From: Phoronis australis
Lineage: Eukaryota > Phoronida > Phoronidae
Direction: 5' to 3'
NCBI GenBank assembly: GCA_002633005.1
Contig: NMRA01000029.1
Coordinates: 450,956 to 514,955 of the forward strand
Length of the DNA stretch: 64,000 nucleotides
Shown here: piece by piece, positions 52,713 through 62,651 of the stretch
Layout: each line of letters begins with the position of its first letter
How positions within the stretch are numbered: the first letter of the stretch is position 1
Made by a program: the position numbers and the translations under genes
The notes under the pieces: model-generated
What the model was told of the DNA's origin: nothing
The model's input: the letters and a program-made list of their open reading frames with translations, nothing else
Database searches by the model: none

Positions 52713-54283
52713 GTGAAACCATTTGGAAGGCAGTGTATTTGAATTCGATGAAACTATTTTCACTATTCGCTTCGTGGTTGGCGGTGCAAATGCATGTACG
52801 TTTTGTATCTGGACTAGCCTGCAACACATGTACAGTGCCTATTGTGATGAAACCCAACTTAATTTTCAGAAAAAATGCATTTTATACTGTCATATATGCA
52901 AGTATTTAGGCACATGTTCCTATATCCAAAATATTTCGGCGCATGTACGTTTTAAACTGGGTGTTTTGTGTGCATTTCGTCGATTCTCATTTCTTTATAA
53001 TAGTTAACGTAACTAAAACACTAATAATCAATAGGATACACACACAGCAACGCGTTAAGACATATGTAGAGCATAGACACTAGACTGAGAACATGCCAGC
53101 ATTTATCGCTTTGCAGCGAATAACCTAGTCAGACTTCATTCACTTCCTCCATGGCCTTACTCAAATGTTTCGCGGACACCTAGGTCCAACCTCAAATTTG
53201 AATTTTCCTCTTTCACGGAGGTAGAAAATCTCATTGCATGATTGACCTACTTTTCACAATGCCTCAGGCAACGGACTCTCCCCCTTATTGCCAATTTCTT
53301 GGTGTCACTGTTGCAACTCGAAATTCAAGTTTGCCTGCATTGCTATAGTGACCACTACATTTTCATGTGCATTTACAAGCCTGGCACTTGTGTTGCATTA
53401 TGGTAAAATTCCTTAATTTGAGAATGGTGCTGTCACTGCTGTGATGCTTCAGGACGACTCAATTCAGGATAGATGGTTCTCACTTAAGGGCATTGGTCTA
53501 AGCGGCACGTGTACACTGTCTTGGCTCTAAACTCCTCACAATAGGCAAACTTATGCACTTGTTTTCATCCCATTGGCTTAAAAATTCTACCAGTGTAAAA
53601 ACAACAGTAAGTTTGCTCAGTACAGAAGTTTCTAGAGACTTACTCGGTAAACTTGGTGGATGAAATGTTGCGCCGCAATAATCCAACAATGTGGCGCAAA
53701 TAACCATCAAAATGATCATGGCAGCTTTGAGAATTCTTCATCGACTTCTTTAAAACATTTATTTGCCGTAGTGGACGAACAGATTACACAAAAGTCACCT
53801 GGGCATTTTGACGTCATCTTTTGTTTGTTTATTATATCTTCAGTGCAAATTTCTTTAACAGAATAAGATTTTACCAGTCAAAACGTGAACGAGTGATTTT
53901 GTAGTGCAAGGACCCCGTGTCCCTCTAACGCTGTGTCCACAACACATACAGGTACAACTTGAACGCGACATCCGGGAAGAATGGCTTCTGACACGTGCTC
54001 TCAGACATTGAGCACGGGAACTCGGGCCGTGCCTCCCTCACCATAAACTCCAGGACCATTTCGGTGTCTAAATGCAGTAAGTACCAGAGCATTTACTGAA
54101 TAAGTGGCCCGTATGCTGGCAATGAAATACATACCTGCAACGTCGATTTCCGGCGAAAGCGCAATTTCACCTTTCGATTTTGGCAGATCTATTAGAAAAT
54201 TTGCATAAATCGTCGAGATACGTTTACTATAGTTTAGGATAAAATTGTACGTGTGGTGGATGGTGAACTTCGGCCTGATAGTG
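39011..54283 (-). CDS. Tie/MEGF-like single-pass receptor, exons of one probable gene
   Basis: Minus-strand exons encode, in order, an Ig-like segment (54274-54042), an EGF-like module (52268-52107), a lectin-like segment (48194-47890 and 47506-47336), an unassigned beta-rich exon (43293-43060), an EGF-like module (41204-41064) and a last exon with FN3, transmembrane helix and tail (40731-39011). Ig, EGF and FN3 together with phase-1 borders are the layout of Tie and related receptors. The tail has no kinase domain, so the protein would signal through partners, if at all. The last two exons join with confidence (phase 1, GTAAGT donor), as do Ig to EGF. The lectin-like exon enters in phase 2 and does not fit directly after the EGF exon, so either exons are missing from my list or two neighbouring genes are present. 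The N-terminus and signal peptide were not found. Confidence 0.6.
40811..40852. repeat. 42-bp near-perfect GC-rich palindrome
   Basis: Outer arms TTGCGACATA / TATGTCGCAA and a 16-bp perfect core CGGCGGGCGCCCGCCG share one centre (40831/40832). Only the 3-bp steps AAG / GGC break the symmetry. It lies 80 bp upstream of the last receptor exon in otherwise AT-rich intron. Confidence 0.95.
41064..41204 (-). CDS. Receptor EGF-like exon (membrane-proximal)
   Basis: 47-codon symmetric phase 1-1 exon between acceptor TTTTTTCTGTTAG|GA and donor GGGTC|GTAAGT. Encodes GSFGIHGTFKCNCKN, then SLEC, SYCSSGC and PHCQG: seven Cys in an EGF/MEGF-like arrangement. Splices in frame to the FN3 exon. Confidence 0.8.
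41671..42812. mobile_element. Possible decayed inverted-repeat element
   Basis: Left end has TTAAGACCGAAATTCGGACT and TTAAGACCGAAG; the right end has the related words CAAAGACATTTTGGTCTTACG and CCGGATTTTGGTCTAAG in inverted orientation. The pattern of repeated AAGACCGAA words near both ends suggests subterminal repeats of a non-autonomous DNA element. It is too decayed for firm limits. In a receptor intron. Confidence 0.45.
43060..43293 (-). CDS. Receptor internal exon, unassigned beta-rich domain
   Basis: 78-codon symmetric phase 1-1 exon between acceptor TTAATTCTTTTCAG|AG and donor TCGCAGA|GTAAAT, open without any ATG near its start. The product starts PSKATITDGQTSQQLSV, contains LKLIATFAEKITFEY and ends HTADSEFKVYFVSLPV. 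The pattern suggests an Ig-like or similar sandwich fold, but only one Cys is present, so an Ig fold is not certain. Position and phase fit the neighbouring receptor exons. Confidence 0.65.
44163..46640. repeat. Large inverted duplication, right arm
   Basis: Reverse-complement partner of 30785-33520, 10.6 kb away. Its left terminus GGGGCTATTCGGAAAAT...GTACTAGTGGTGATAGA is sharp and matches the terminus of the left arm. A related, inverted terminus occurs at 47625-47669, so the right copy may extend to there. An 86-codon minus-strand frame (44995-44735) inside the arm is broken in the left arm, which argues against a conserved gene. Confidence 0.9.
46580..46688 (-). CDS. Possible exon at the inner edge of the duplicated arm
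   Basis: Preceded by a strong acceptor (ATTTCTATTCTGTTACAG|GCAAG|AA). Its frame reads EKTTETNRLTIYFTVGQSEK, then SFSNNLRELNVIQ and a stop. If the second AG is used, it joins the exon at 47506-47336 in phase (phase 1). The left arm keeps a related stretch (from GGACAAAG, 30798 onward) without the acceptor. It may be an alternative last exon or a chance frame in repeat DNA. Confidence 0.3.
47336..47506 (-). CDS. Receptor lectin-like segment, second exon
   Basis: 57-codon phase 1-1 exon between acceptor CCTGGTGCAAG|TC and donor TTACTTG|GTAAGT. Encodes FDRWPQIPKRPKVTIFVDN, a Cys-containing loop (KKCVDAEAPC) and YVYDYAVPFGDYTTLL. After a lectin-like exon ending in YYIYQNS, a VTIFVDN strand followed by Cys is what F5/8-type domains show. 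A 17-codon signal-peptide-like frame (from ATG 47571) lies just upstream in another frame. Confidence 0.6.
47625..47669. repeat. Inverted terminus related to the duplication ends
   Basis: Reverse complement reads GGGGCTATTCGGAGAATTCT ... GTACTAGTGGTGATTGA. The first 13 bases and a 14-base block (GTACTAGTGGTGAT) match the terminus at 44163 at nearly the same spacing (38 versus 41 bp). It faces the 44163 end, so the two could be terminal inverted repeats of one 3.5-kb element. Flanks are ATTAAT and ATTGAT. Confidence 0.65.
47890..48194 (-). CDS. Receptor lectin-like segment, first exon
   Basis: Open from acceptor CATGCTTCTGTAG|AATCG to donor AATTCGG|GTGAGT, phases 2 to 1, about 101 codons. Contains LSYTYLPMESLS, then IEDGLNGTCTEIE and a hydrophobic strand VVYYIYQNS. 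DGxxxTC followed by a strand ending near a phase-1 intron recalls the F5/8 or fucolectin-like domain of invertebrate receptors; the usual WW(R/T)VDL strand is not conserved. An upstream in-frame ATG (48232, good context) has no clear signal peptide. Confidence 0.55.
48297..48391. repeat. Perfect 49-bp tandem duplication
   Basis: TTCATTGTGGTGCGTGGTTA...CCATAGAAAATGTCT occurs twice in succession with period 49 and no mismatch over 47 bp. A very recent duplication or an assembly error. Confidence 0.95.
48555..49555. mobile_element. Family-M element with internal insertion (1001 bp)
   Basis: Starts CATAGGCGGATTTAGGGGGG and ends CTAGATCCGCCACTG, flanked by a perfect 5-bp duplication TGAAC (48550-48554 and 49556-49560). 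The family interior at each end (CCCCCTTGGCTGCCGCAA, GTTGGCCCCCCTTGTGATATC) surrounds about 700 bp of extra sequence that includes a tRNA-like promoter at 49262-49306. Confidence 0.9.
49250..49320 (+). repeat. tRNA-derived SINE head inside family-M element
   Basis: Box A-like TAGTAAAGCACG (49262 onward) and box B-like GAGTTCGAGTCTG (49296 onward) at tRNA spacing on the plus strand. No full cloverleaf is evident. It is nested in the 48555-49555 element, so it inserted later. Confidence 0.55.
49561..50421. other. Intron sequence, nothing recognised
   Basis: AT-rich, no open frame with domain or splice support. Confidence 0.4.
50422..50763. mobile_element. Family-M inverted-repeat element (342 bp)
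   Basis: Starts CATAGGCGGATTTAGGGGGG and ends CTAGATCCGCCACTG. Flanks are CCTAA and TCTAA, a 5-bp duplication with one mismatch. It appears close to full length and is the best template for the family consensus. The 62-codon (minus) and 123-codon (plus) frames across it are not genes. Confidence 0.9.
51186..51204. promoter_or_regulatory. Two cyclic-AMP response elements 11 bp apart
   Basis: TGACGTCA at 51186-51193 and again at 51197-51204. A further half-site ACGTCA precedes them at 51177-51182. Spacing equals one helical turn. A 109-codon plus-strand frame of unknown nature starts at 51296. Binding of CREB/ATF factors is inferred from the consensus. Confidence 0.45.
51296..51625 (+). CDS. 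Possible small ORF of unknown function (109 aa)
   Basis: ATG to TGA open frame with balanced composition (MNGQINYNTCLKNISSNDLD start, LKVTGRLERSE, SVDWHIKLEFI). The start lies about 90 bp downstream of the tandem CRE sites. No domain, signal peptide or membrane segment is recognised. Chance, a repeat fragment or a small gene are all possible. Confidence 0.25.
   Translation: MNGQINYNTCLKNISSNDLDDFFKILKVTGRLERSECSCVFFKCFVQCRSSLWLPTSVDWHIKLEFILESTTPSGVERTQLIPLHCSSTFAFRMSEFKEEQIGRFESAF
52107..52268 (-). CDS. Receptor EGF-like exon (membrane-distal)
   Basis: 54-codon symmetric phase 1-1 exon between acceptor TTGTTTTATATAG|GT and donor GTCG|GTAAGT. Encodes CRNGMFGINCYGRCHCADKT, then GCSPYTGQCHRKKCEPNF and ends ITACQ: eight Cys with the CxxGxFGxxCxxxCxC signature of Tie, MEGF and SREC proteins. 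It joins the Ig-like exon at 54042 in phase, recreating a GCRNG junction. Confidence 0.85.
52668..52712. repeat. CA/TG dinucleotide microsatellite
   Basis: ACGCACGCACACACACATAC followed by about 11 AC dinucleotides. In a receptor intron. Cys/Val-rich frames across it are artefacts. Confidence 0.95.
54042..54274 (-). CDS. Receptor Ig-like exon
   Basis: Open segment ending at donor TTTATG|GTGAGG (phase 1), encoding PKFTIHHTYNF, a SPEIDVAGMYFIASIRA strand and FRHRNGPGVYG. DxAGxYxxxxR followed by a basic GP-V-YG link into an EGF module is the way Ig-1 passes into EGF-1 in Tie-like receptors. The acceptor CACTATCAG|G is weak (phase 2), so the 5' limit is uncertain; an in-frame stop at about 54310 bounds it. 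Confidence 0.6.
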
Positions 54284-55113
54284 CGATCAGCATTCACAGA
54301 GCAGTTTCATGTGACTGTAGTTGGTACCAATCATAACAGCGAGGGCGATTTCTGTTAGGAGAAGTGTATCCTCGTAATTGAGCCGTCACAATTTTTTGTA
54401 ATGATTCTTCACACATGATTTAAGTTCTCAAAATAATAACAAGTACATCAATGAAAATGTATGCATGTTTGCAACAAAACAAAGATTCCACATACGCATC
54501 GCGATTAAGCTAATTAATTATCTACAAGACATTGTTTTACAGGGTTGCACGTTTCTTAGAATACATGAATTATACAGTTAATACTGAAATGCTACATACT
54601 TGAGCCCAGATATTTTGATCTCCAGAGCATTTATTAATAAAAAATTTACGAATACTTAAAGATGCGTTTCTCCCTGTTTGAGATGGCTAAAAACTAAATG
54701 CGAATTAGGTCTTCTAGGTCATCAACAACCAACAAAATCGTACTAAGTGAATTTCTACCTGTCCTACATCGTCACGAACAACGAAATACCTATTTTGTCG
54801 CAATTAGGCCTTTTACTCTTAAAAAATCGATCTCGTAAAATTGCCGTAAGAGGATTCTATTTCTGTGACTAACAAGAACATCGAAACCATCAGCGGCTTA
54901 AAAAACAGCTTCAGGGTTTATTGACGTTGGTCAGTAAATTTGCGGCTTTAAAAATTGCCTGTGACTTCTGTGTTTAGCTCATCTCTCCATAGATTCAGGC
55001 TAAACTCTTTCCGCCATCTATCAGAATTTATTCCCTCCGACGATCCGACAGAGGTCCCATTACACGGCACAAGATGCTGGTGACGACGTATCAGATATGG
55101 GCGAGGCTCCAGT
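54284..55113. other. No gene seen; contains dispersed repeat D copy 2
   Basis: AT-rich sequence. 54855-54960 matches repeat D at 15888-15990 (TCGAAACCATCAGCGGCTTA, GCTTCAGGGTTTATTGACGTTGG). No exon identified, so the receptor's 5' exons were not found here. Confidence 0.5.
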
Positions 55114-55539
55114 GGCCGGTTGCATGAAACAGTCTCAAATAGATACTCAACTACATGTAAGTTCCTTAAATATTTTACGTATTTGTGCCGCTCTATATGA
55201 ACGGATCTATGTAATTTTTTTCTTTATTATGAGCTCATAAACTAATGACATTCCTAATAATATAACTGAAATTTGAGCCCTTTGTTCAAAGATAGCAAAT
55301 AGGGACTTGGTCCTTAAATTAGGGGCGTTTCATGAAATATCCCTACTTATTTTCGGTAATTTTGATAATTCGACGTAGAGTTCACTCTTGATTTGAATTA
55401 AATCCAAAAATTGGCTTATTATTGAAACTGAAACAGTAAAAGAAAGGACAATCATCGTTTTTCACATGTCCACAAATACGCAGTAAACTTAAGGAACGTA
55501 GTTGAGTCCCTGTTTGGGACAGTTTCATGCAACTGGGCC
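55114..55539. mobile_element. Short inverted-repeat element with ~65-bp TIRs (426 bp)
   Basis: The left end GGCCGGTTGCATGAAACAG...CTCAACTAC and right end GTAGTTGAGTCCC...CTGGGCC are inverted copies over about 65 bp, with AGTTCCTTAA and ACGTATTTGTG also matching. The interior is AT-rich and non-coding. A typical non-autonomous DNA element; a target duplication is not clear. Confidence 0.85.
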
Positions 55540-57049
55540 ATTCCATCCGACGACGGTCACGAGACGAGACCGAAAGCTAATGGTTTCAAAAAACTTCCAT
55601 GTCTCTGACAGTAACATTCCATTAAACAATTTAAGAGCTGATGAGCGTGGTATTGTTTTTAAACCGCCCAAGAATTCATCCGTTATTGACAGCTAAACAG
55701 CGGCGAAATGGGATGTGGACACAATTGAATACAAGGTGAATTAGTTATGTAATAGTTGATGGAATCCAAAAGACTATATGATCCACGATGTTGAGTTCAC
55801 AAAAATGATGCCTGGATTATGGAAACTATTGAAAGATTCAGTCGTCACATGGATCTATGTGTTTATATTTTTGTTGTTCTGCGCTTTGTTCTGTCGAGTA
55901 AGAATATTGCCTAAAAATTCGGAAATTCCACTCAAGTGCTCATGGTTACTTCAATTAGAACTTCTAATGCACACATCAAGAGATCCCACTAGAAACATAA
56001 CTCTCGTACTACACGAAATTCGTCAGCGGCTTCGCATACACGTTCAACCACACAAATTTTCCTCGCACATTAATTATTTTGTGTCGTATACCGTAGTTCC
56101 TTGCTTCCAATTGACTACAATAAAGTTTTTCAAACTCAGCCGTTGACTACATGTATGTTGGGGCCTAGTGTATTCAAGAGGGGAGGCTGTTGGCGGCGGT
56201 ACCCGTTAGCTTAATGACTGAATAAGCTTAATAGATCATCATAGGTGTATCTGGATTTGGCTGTTCGAAGGTGGGGGGATATATAACATGGCTTTGCCCT
56301 AATATAAGCGTAGGAGAATTTCAGTCTCTCTCCGGTCGCCACCAACGTCATCCCCAAGGTTGCCACCAATTACACCAAGGTCTCGCCAACGGTTATTTCA
56401 ACTACTCTTCCAGTCTTCCCCAGACGCCACCAATTTCACCCCCCCCCTCCATTCTTGTACGTCTTAACCTTATTTNTTTCCCCGAATCTGGGAGGGCAAG
56501 TGCCCCCCCCCCCCCCATTTCCCATCCTCCCTCTCGCCCAATCGTTATCATTATTATTGTCGATGTTGTGGTTGTTGTACTTGTTATAGTATTCTTGTTG
56601 TTTTGCGGCGCTTTCCGAAGCGCTACTCAGAGGCCAACAGAGGCGGCGGGTATAGGGTCCGTCCCCTGGCTGCCAACATAAACAATTGTCTGTGAAATTT
56701 GTTGTCTTGTGATACAAATTATGATACTAATGAAAATAAACTATTTCACCCAATCGTTGGCGTTCAAGATTTGACATGGAAACCGTGCAATGTAAAATTC
56801 ACTCAACCATCCNCACCCTCCATGTGATGTCCTATCCACCCACCTAATCCCATTATTGAATAGCAGATTCCATTGCAGAAATGCACTTCGACACTATTCA
56901 GTCTTTACTTAGCTGGGCGCTCTCGAACACCTAAGCTCCTGCCTGCCTTGATCTGCCCAGGCGAAATAAGGTCGTTGTTCTTTTGTCGGTTTTCGTCTGA
57001 CCACCAAGCGGTTGAGTCAGTAAGCTGAAAACATAATCAATACCTGCAG
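55540..57049. other. No supported gene
   Basis: A plus-strand 122-codon frame (55778-56146) contains one hydrophobic segment (WIYVFIFLLFCALFC) but no domain and no splice context. A C-rich stretch (56435-56520) and single Ns at 56476 and 56813 mark poor sequence quality. Confidence 0.35.
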
Positions 57050-57314
57050 AACGAAATACGTGTGGGTGAATTTAACGACTATCGATCATGGTATTTACAA
57101 GGATACAATAGCAAGATTCTCATGTCAGTGTGTGGAATTCTTATTGCAAAATCTGGTGAAAATATTGTCCGGGTTAAAGTTTCCATAGCTGTTTCTTTCC
57201 ATGGAAGGTCTACATGGAGTGACGACTCATCATGGACAGCTGAACGAATGACCTTCCAGCATTTTGACCTTGATAACAGCTCGCAGACGGCAAACGGCAG
57301 ACCTCTTGTGCCTG
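57050..57314 (+). CDS. Possible internal exon of an unknown plus-strand gene
   Basis: Open for 88 codons between acceptor ATCAATACCTGCAG|AACG and donor CCTG|GTACGT (or GGTAC|GTGAGT four bases on). Reads NEIRVGEFNDYRSWYLQGYN, then LMSVCGILIAKSGENIVRVK, GRSTWSDDSSW, FQHFDLD and GRPLVP. Composition is natural and the frame is closed by stops in the other two phases. I do not recognise the family. No partner exon was found in the window. Confidence 0.5.
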
Positions 57315-57319
57315 GTACG

Positions 57320-60300
57320 TGAGTTATGCAGTTAATGGTTTACACTCGTTTCGCTCTTGCGAGTGTTAATCTACCTACGGCGTACAACATGCCCTAAAAT
57401 TTTGAAGAGACAGACTTCGTTCCGCTCCGGTCCGGCAGTCTGACATCGTATCGGGTGTGCACCCGCAGTGACTGTGTCGTCTACTGTACAGTAGCTTTAC
57501 AGGCATGATACCGACGCCTTCAATGGCGTGAAATCGTACGCTAGGTCGCTCGTTTTCTTTCTATGATTTGTCGAAAACCCGTATTTTACTTATGTTCAAA
57601 TCTGTACTTGGTTTTCGTATAGCGTAGCATTCCTTGGTGAAAAATTACATTTATCGATCACAGCCTCAGAGACATACACGTATCACGTCGTGGGAAGCTA
57701 GCATAGCTTGTGTACCCTTCGTGTAAAATTGAAACCAGTTCCCGAGTTCCGCATAAGTGCAAAGTAAATAATAGTCTATGCCTACACACATTCAATCATT
57801 GATTTGCGATTCGCTTCAAATTTATCGGGAATGTTGTTTTTTTCCTTCGTGAAATTCGTGTTAAAGTGCAATATTCAAACAATGTAGTGCTTGAAGCTGT
57901 ATTTCGACTCTATTTAGCCGTCAGTGTTGGATTCTTAACCGAGGCGCTTGTCCAATCTTGAATTATTGTCGAATTTGCTAACCGGCAACTCAAGTCACAG
58001 GTACTGCGTACATGTGCCATTCTCAAATCCGAACTGAATTTTTGTGTTGGCCAACGCTCAAAACACAGAAGCGTTTCAATTTGTTGTTGGTGATTTCTAT
58101 GTTTTTGTTGGCCAATGGACATGGAATCCCATCATGGAAATGTTTTTTATTTATTATGAGACCGATTTTGTGAGAGTTAAATGCCTAATTCTAGTTTTCT
58201 GGCCAGCCTGAACAGAGCGAAATACATCTTTAATATTAAATCTGTATTTAAAAATTTTATGCATACACCCTGTACATCCGGCAATAGGTCAACTGACGGT
58301 ATATCCGGGCCTTACGGGTGTTCGTTTTTCTGAAAACATAGAGTTCTTAATTCACGGTTAAGAACGCCGTCAGCCTGAGTCCGTCTCTGAGTTGGAATAG
58401 TAGATCACCAGCAGGGGCCGCCATCGCATAGGTACATGAATGAAGTGGAGAGGATATGGGTGAGGGACGGAGCCTTAAGCTAGACCAGTTTGGACTCTCT
58501 GCCTGGTGGGATGCCAGTTTACACTGTTGTCGTTTCGTTATCAGCAGTATTCTGGGATGAGTTCTACCTCCCAGCCTTCCCTCGTAAGTTTCGCTCGAGC
58601 TAGTAGTGTGACGCGATAGCACCAAAGTTCGCCTTCCTGATTCGTCGTCGGTGCAAGTTCGTGGTACAGTGACAATTGGCTTAGAAACGTGTTAGCAACA
58701 GTCATCCAGAATAAATCTGTTATCATGAAACGAGATGATCGCTTCCAACAGTCAATAAATTGAACATGTTCAATTCAGTTTCTTGACAGTCTTGTAGGTT
58801 TGAAATGGACCACGCATAGCCGCTTTCACCGTGTAAAAAAGCCAACTTCTGTGAGGGTTCCTAAATATCCATGATAAGACCGTTTTACACCGCCCTCGAT
58901 CGGCAGCAAGACGAAGCAACTGGCGTACCCTATAGCAAGAGTGAAAGTTGAATCTCTACCGGATTTATAGAGGCAAAGAAGGGAACCCTTTCCGAAATGG
59001 ATTCCCTATAGGTGAAAACGAATATCTCGTTTCAAAAGGAAGAAAAGAATGATAATTGGGCACCTCTTTCAAACAAGGTGTGGAATTTTACAAAAATAGA
59101 AAAGAAAACCAAGGTTGTCCACCAATTATCCGGAACATCCACTTCCGCTCCAGTCGTCCAATAGTTCAGGGGACAAAATGTTTTGTTGTATAACACTTTA
59201 TTTCAAATTTCAACTCTTAACTCTTGATTGTCCAGCTGCCAAGAGTTGAGTTGACGTATCTCCTAAGTCAATAACCTCTTGCTTGTCAAGTCGTAAATTA
59301 CCTTAGTTAAAATAGATGAAACAATTTTAGAAATTTGTATTAGCACTTGGTCAGACTTTTTTCCGCGTTCTATATCAAATTGTCCTAGAAAACCGTATAA
59401 TTTGTGATTTATCACTGATATTGCTTGTTTCAGTGCAGTTTTCAGTGAAGCACGTACATTGATTTACCTTTCTTTGTAATTTTTCCAACACCGACGTATA
59501 CAAAATCATATGTAACTAGTATTGACAAGTGGATAATCCAATATATACACCTTGATGATGCCGTTATAAGGCGGACGGATATTAAAACGACTATGTTTAA
59601 GACTACTAAGAGTTCAATCATCACTCTGGAAACGCTGCAAAATTTCAGCAATTTTGGATTTCAAAATGGCAGCCATAATGAGCTAACTAAAGTACGTGTT
59701 TTCAAATTGTTCGCTTTGTGGTAAAAGTATGAAAGTTGGCGTAGCAGTTTTGATCAGACCAGCTACGCATCGCTATCACCATGGTTGCTAACCGTCACCT
59801 GGCTTGGATTTAAAAATGCTGACTCGGTGTTTTGTATATTTTTGGTTTGACATATAATTTCATAATTTATGACGTCACATCATATATCTATCTGCCACAT
59901 GAAAGAATTTTCCAATGTTAAAAAGTGACAGCTCACCCATGTTGCATTTCAAAATGTCTGACAGCCTCCCATTGTATCTACTCGCGTTGGTTGACACAGA
60001 AAACTGGCATCACTATCAAAACCTAGATAATTTAATTTGGATCACAGTGTTAATTTATTGTTTTAAAAAATGGAAAATGTATCACCCGTAGCGAATTTCA
60101 AAATATTTGCCATAATAATCAAACTAAGGTCGAATTTCTAGAATTTCATCATCATATGGCTTACTTCCTTCGGTCATTTGAAATCAAAAAGCAACTCATC
60201 TATGGACTAATGTGTTTGAGTGCCTCCTTTCAACCTACGTCAAACGCCACTAATGAATCAATTTCTTTAAGGTTTGTTTGTCGATTTAAATTTACAAGGG

Positions 60301-62340
60301 ATTTTTTAGCGCGTTAATAAATAAGTACATAATAAACTTGTCAGTCAACTCAAAGGTGGCAGCCCATGCCTACGGAATTGAGCACAAACCGCTGAAAGTA
60401 TTCTTACAGGGCAGTGTGTGACCAAATACTGTAATCGATACATTCAGAATCGTGATAATAGCATTTATTTTTAGTGATTGACCAACCATAGCTTCAATTA
60501 TTATCCGTGACGTCACACGAAACCGAATGAGATATCCTTTTTTGGAGATCGAAACATGCATTGAAACCTTCATCGGTCGGAAAATTGGAGCGAATTGAAT
60601 AAGTTAATCACCCTGTATGAGCAGCCTGTTGAAAGGGTTCACGTAATAAAAAAGTCACAGTCGTACACAAGTCCTGGGCACTCCTCAGGTGAAAACAAAA
60701 ATGACCGGAAGTTGAAAGATCACCGAGAAAATTATGGCTTAGAAATCAACAAGGCATTTAGTGGATGTATGTGTGGAATTTCATTTATTGCCTATTATCT
60801 CCTGTAAATTTCATGAACCAGCACGATGGGCAAACAACTTAAATGTTGATTTAAAAATCCGTAATTTCTGTAGTTACAAAGTTTCCATACATGATGTATG
60901 GCGGAGCTTGTCGAAACCGTACTAGCGCGGCTATAAATTCATTAGCACCACCTTCCCGATTTCTTCATTCAGTGTTTTCCAGTGTTTTTCTGACGATTCC
61001 TGAAAGCAAGCTTGTACATGTAGTTATAGAGCGCGTCCTGAGCATGACATCTGGGAGTCCCTCCCTGCTCGGGTTCAGGGTGCTTCACCCAAGACGTGTT
61101 TCGAAGGCATGTGCACTAACTTGAATCTTGGTGAATTCCAGTGGTTTCACAAATGTTTCACGTCTTTCAGTTCATTGGCGTGACTTGAAAGTCCAGAAAC
61201 TTACAGGTAGTAAGACACGACATTTACACGACCAACTCCCAATCTCACGTCCGATAGACGAGTCTGTCCTCTTCAGCAACTGTCGCTAAAACAACGCCCT
61301 TCATATGCTTTCTCAATAGTTATCCAGCATTTTGCATAATGTTTTGATTTTTTTTCACTGCAAACAGTATTGTACAAGTTCAACATAATTTGATTCTTCT
61401 TCCGATGAATTCTGAACCAGTTTAACTTTCTTGTTGTTATCGGGTCGGATGTCTTGATGCTTCTGTTCATGAATTTTATCTCTTTTGTCGTAAATATCTC
61501 ACACACCTTCTTTTATTAGTCTAATATTGACCGCGTATGTCATAAGCGTTATCACAATTGTGCAAAAATAAAAATGCCTTACGTTTTTCCTCACACGCTC
61601 CAAAACGAACCACGCACAACTTAGAATAAATTATTGTTCGGGTGCACGTTCAATTGCTGGATGTTGCTTTCCAGCCTTTGGTCGGTTGCCAAACGACTTC
61701 TGAAATAGTGTCTGGCTAGTTTCAAGCAATCAGTTCTCTCTGTCAAGGAGAATTTCAACATCCGTTCCTTGTGTTGCGTACATTTTGAAGACAGGTCATT
61801 ATTAAGAGGCATTTTAGATGTGGTATAATGTCCTTTAGTCGTGTTCTAAGGTATGTGTGTATATGTAGTTAGCCATTTGTTCGTCTTCCAACTTCACATG
61901 CGCTTAAGCTCCTGCGTGAATTTCACATTTGAGATCGATAATTTTTAAAAAGCGTTAGGTTTGTGTATCAACAGCGAAATGTCACTCAGTATATCGATGG
62001 AGAATATAACACGTCCAGTGGCAAAGTAAGACACGGAAAATTATAAGTAAACTCTTTTCTCACATGACCTGGAATGTGTTATGACACGACTGGTTTATGA
62101 CACCGAGTAAGTATTTTTGATATTACATGAGCAAATCACAAAACAGTGCAAAGTAGAAGTCCATACGCCTTACATTTTATCGTCTGCAAACCCTAAAACA
62201 ACCAAACGCGCGCCAACCAAACAATGCCGGAATTCCGAGAAGGTGACAAGCATAGATATCACATACACCAGGCGCGCGTCACTCAGATGTTCGTGCAGCT
62301 CGCGTTGTCAATATGACGCCATATTGGAGAGTGCTTCACA
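57320..62340. other. Long stretch with no supported gene
   Basis: AT-rich. Short open frames on both strands without domains. No tandem repeat or complete mobile element was recognised by eye. Confidence 0.35.
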
Positions 62341-62348
62341 GAACAAAA

Positions 62349-62486
62349 ATGGCGGAAAACACTGCGAGCCCTACGGCATCAGTCAGGAAGTGCGGGGGCT
62401 CGCAGTGTTATGCCTTCAGCCAAAGAGTTAGTTTTTTTAGTCCTGTCATTGAGTCATGGGTTTTTTGGTTCGGCCATGGAGTTTAG
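62349..62486 (+). CDS. Possible 45-aa ORF with strong start context
   Basis: ACAAAAATGGCGG start, then MAENTASPTASVRKCGGSQC and a short hydrophobic end. The KCGGSQC stretch vaguely recalls the first zinc ligands of small DNA-binding domains of transposases, but the frame ends after 45 codons. It may be a decayed first exon of a mobile element. Confidence 0.2.
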   Translation: MAENTASPTASVRKCGGSQCYAFSQRVSFFSPVIESWVFWFGHGV

Positions 62487-62651
62487 TGGTGCTGCAACTA
62501 GGTTTTAATGTTCTGCCACCATAGTTTAAGCGGAGCGACTATATGCGTTGTTTCCGCATCAGTCTTGGTGATTTAGACCAATTAAAAAGATACTTGTTGA
62601 CCACCATATGCTGTTATCCAATAAAGGTGCTGTTTGCTAATTATATTTAAG

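Noticed and set aside
52343-52909. Cys/Val-rich (minus) and His/Thr-rich (plus) frames of 79-141 codons
   Set aside because: They cross the AC/GT microsatellite at 52668-52712 and owe their length to it.
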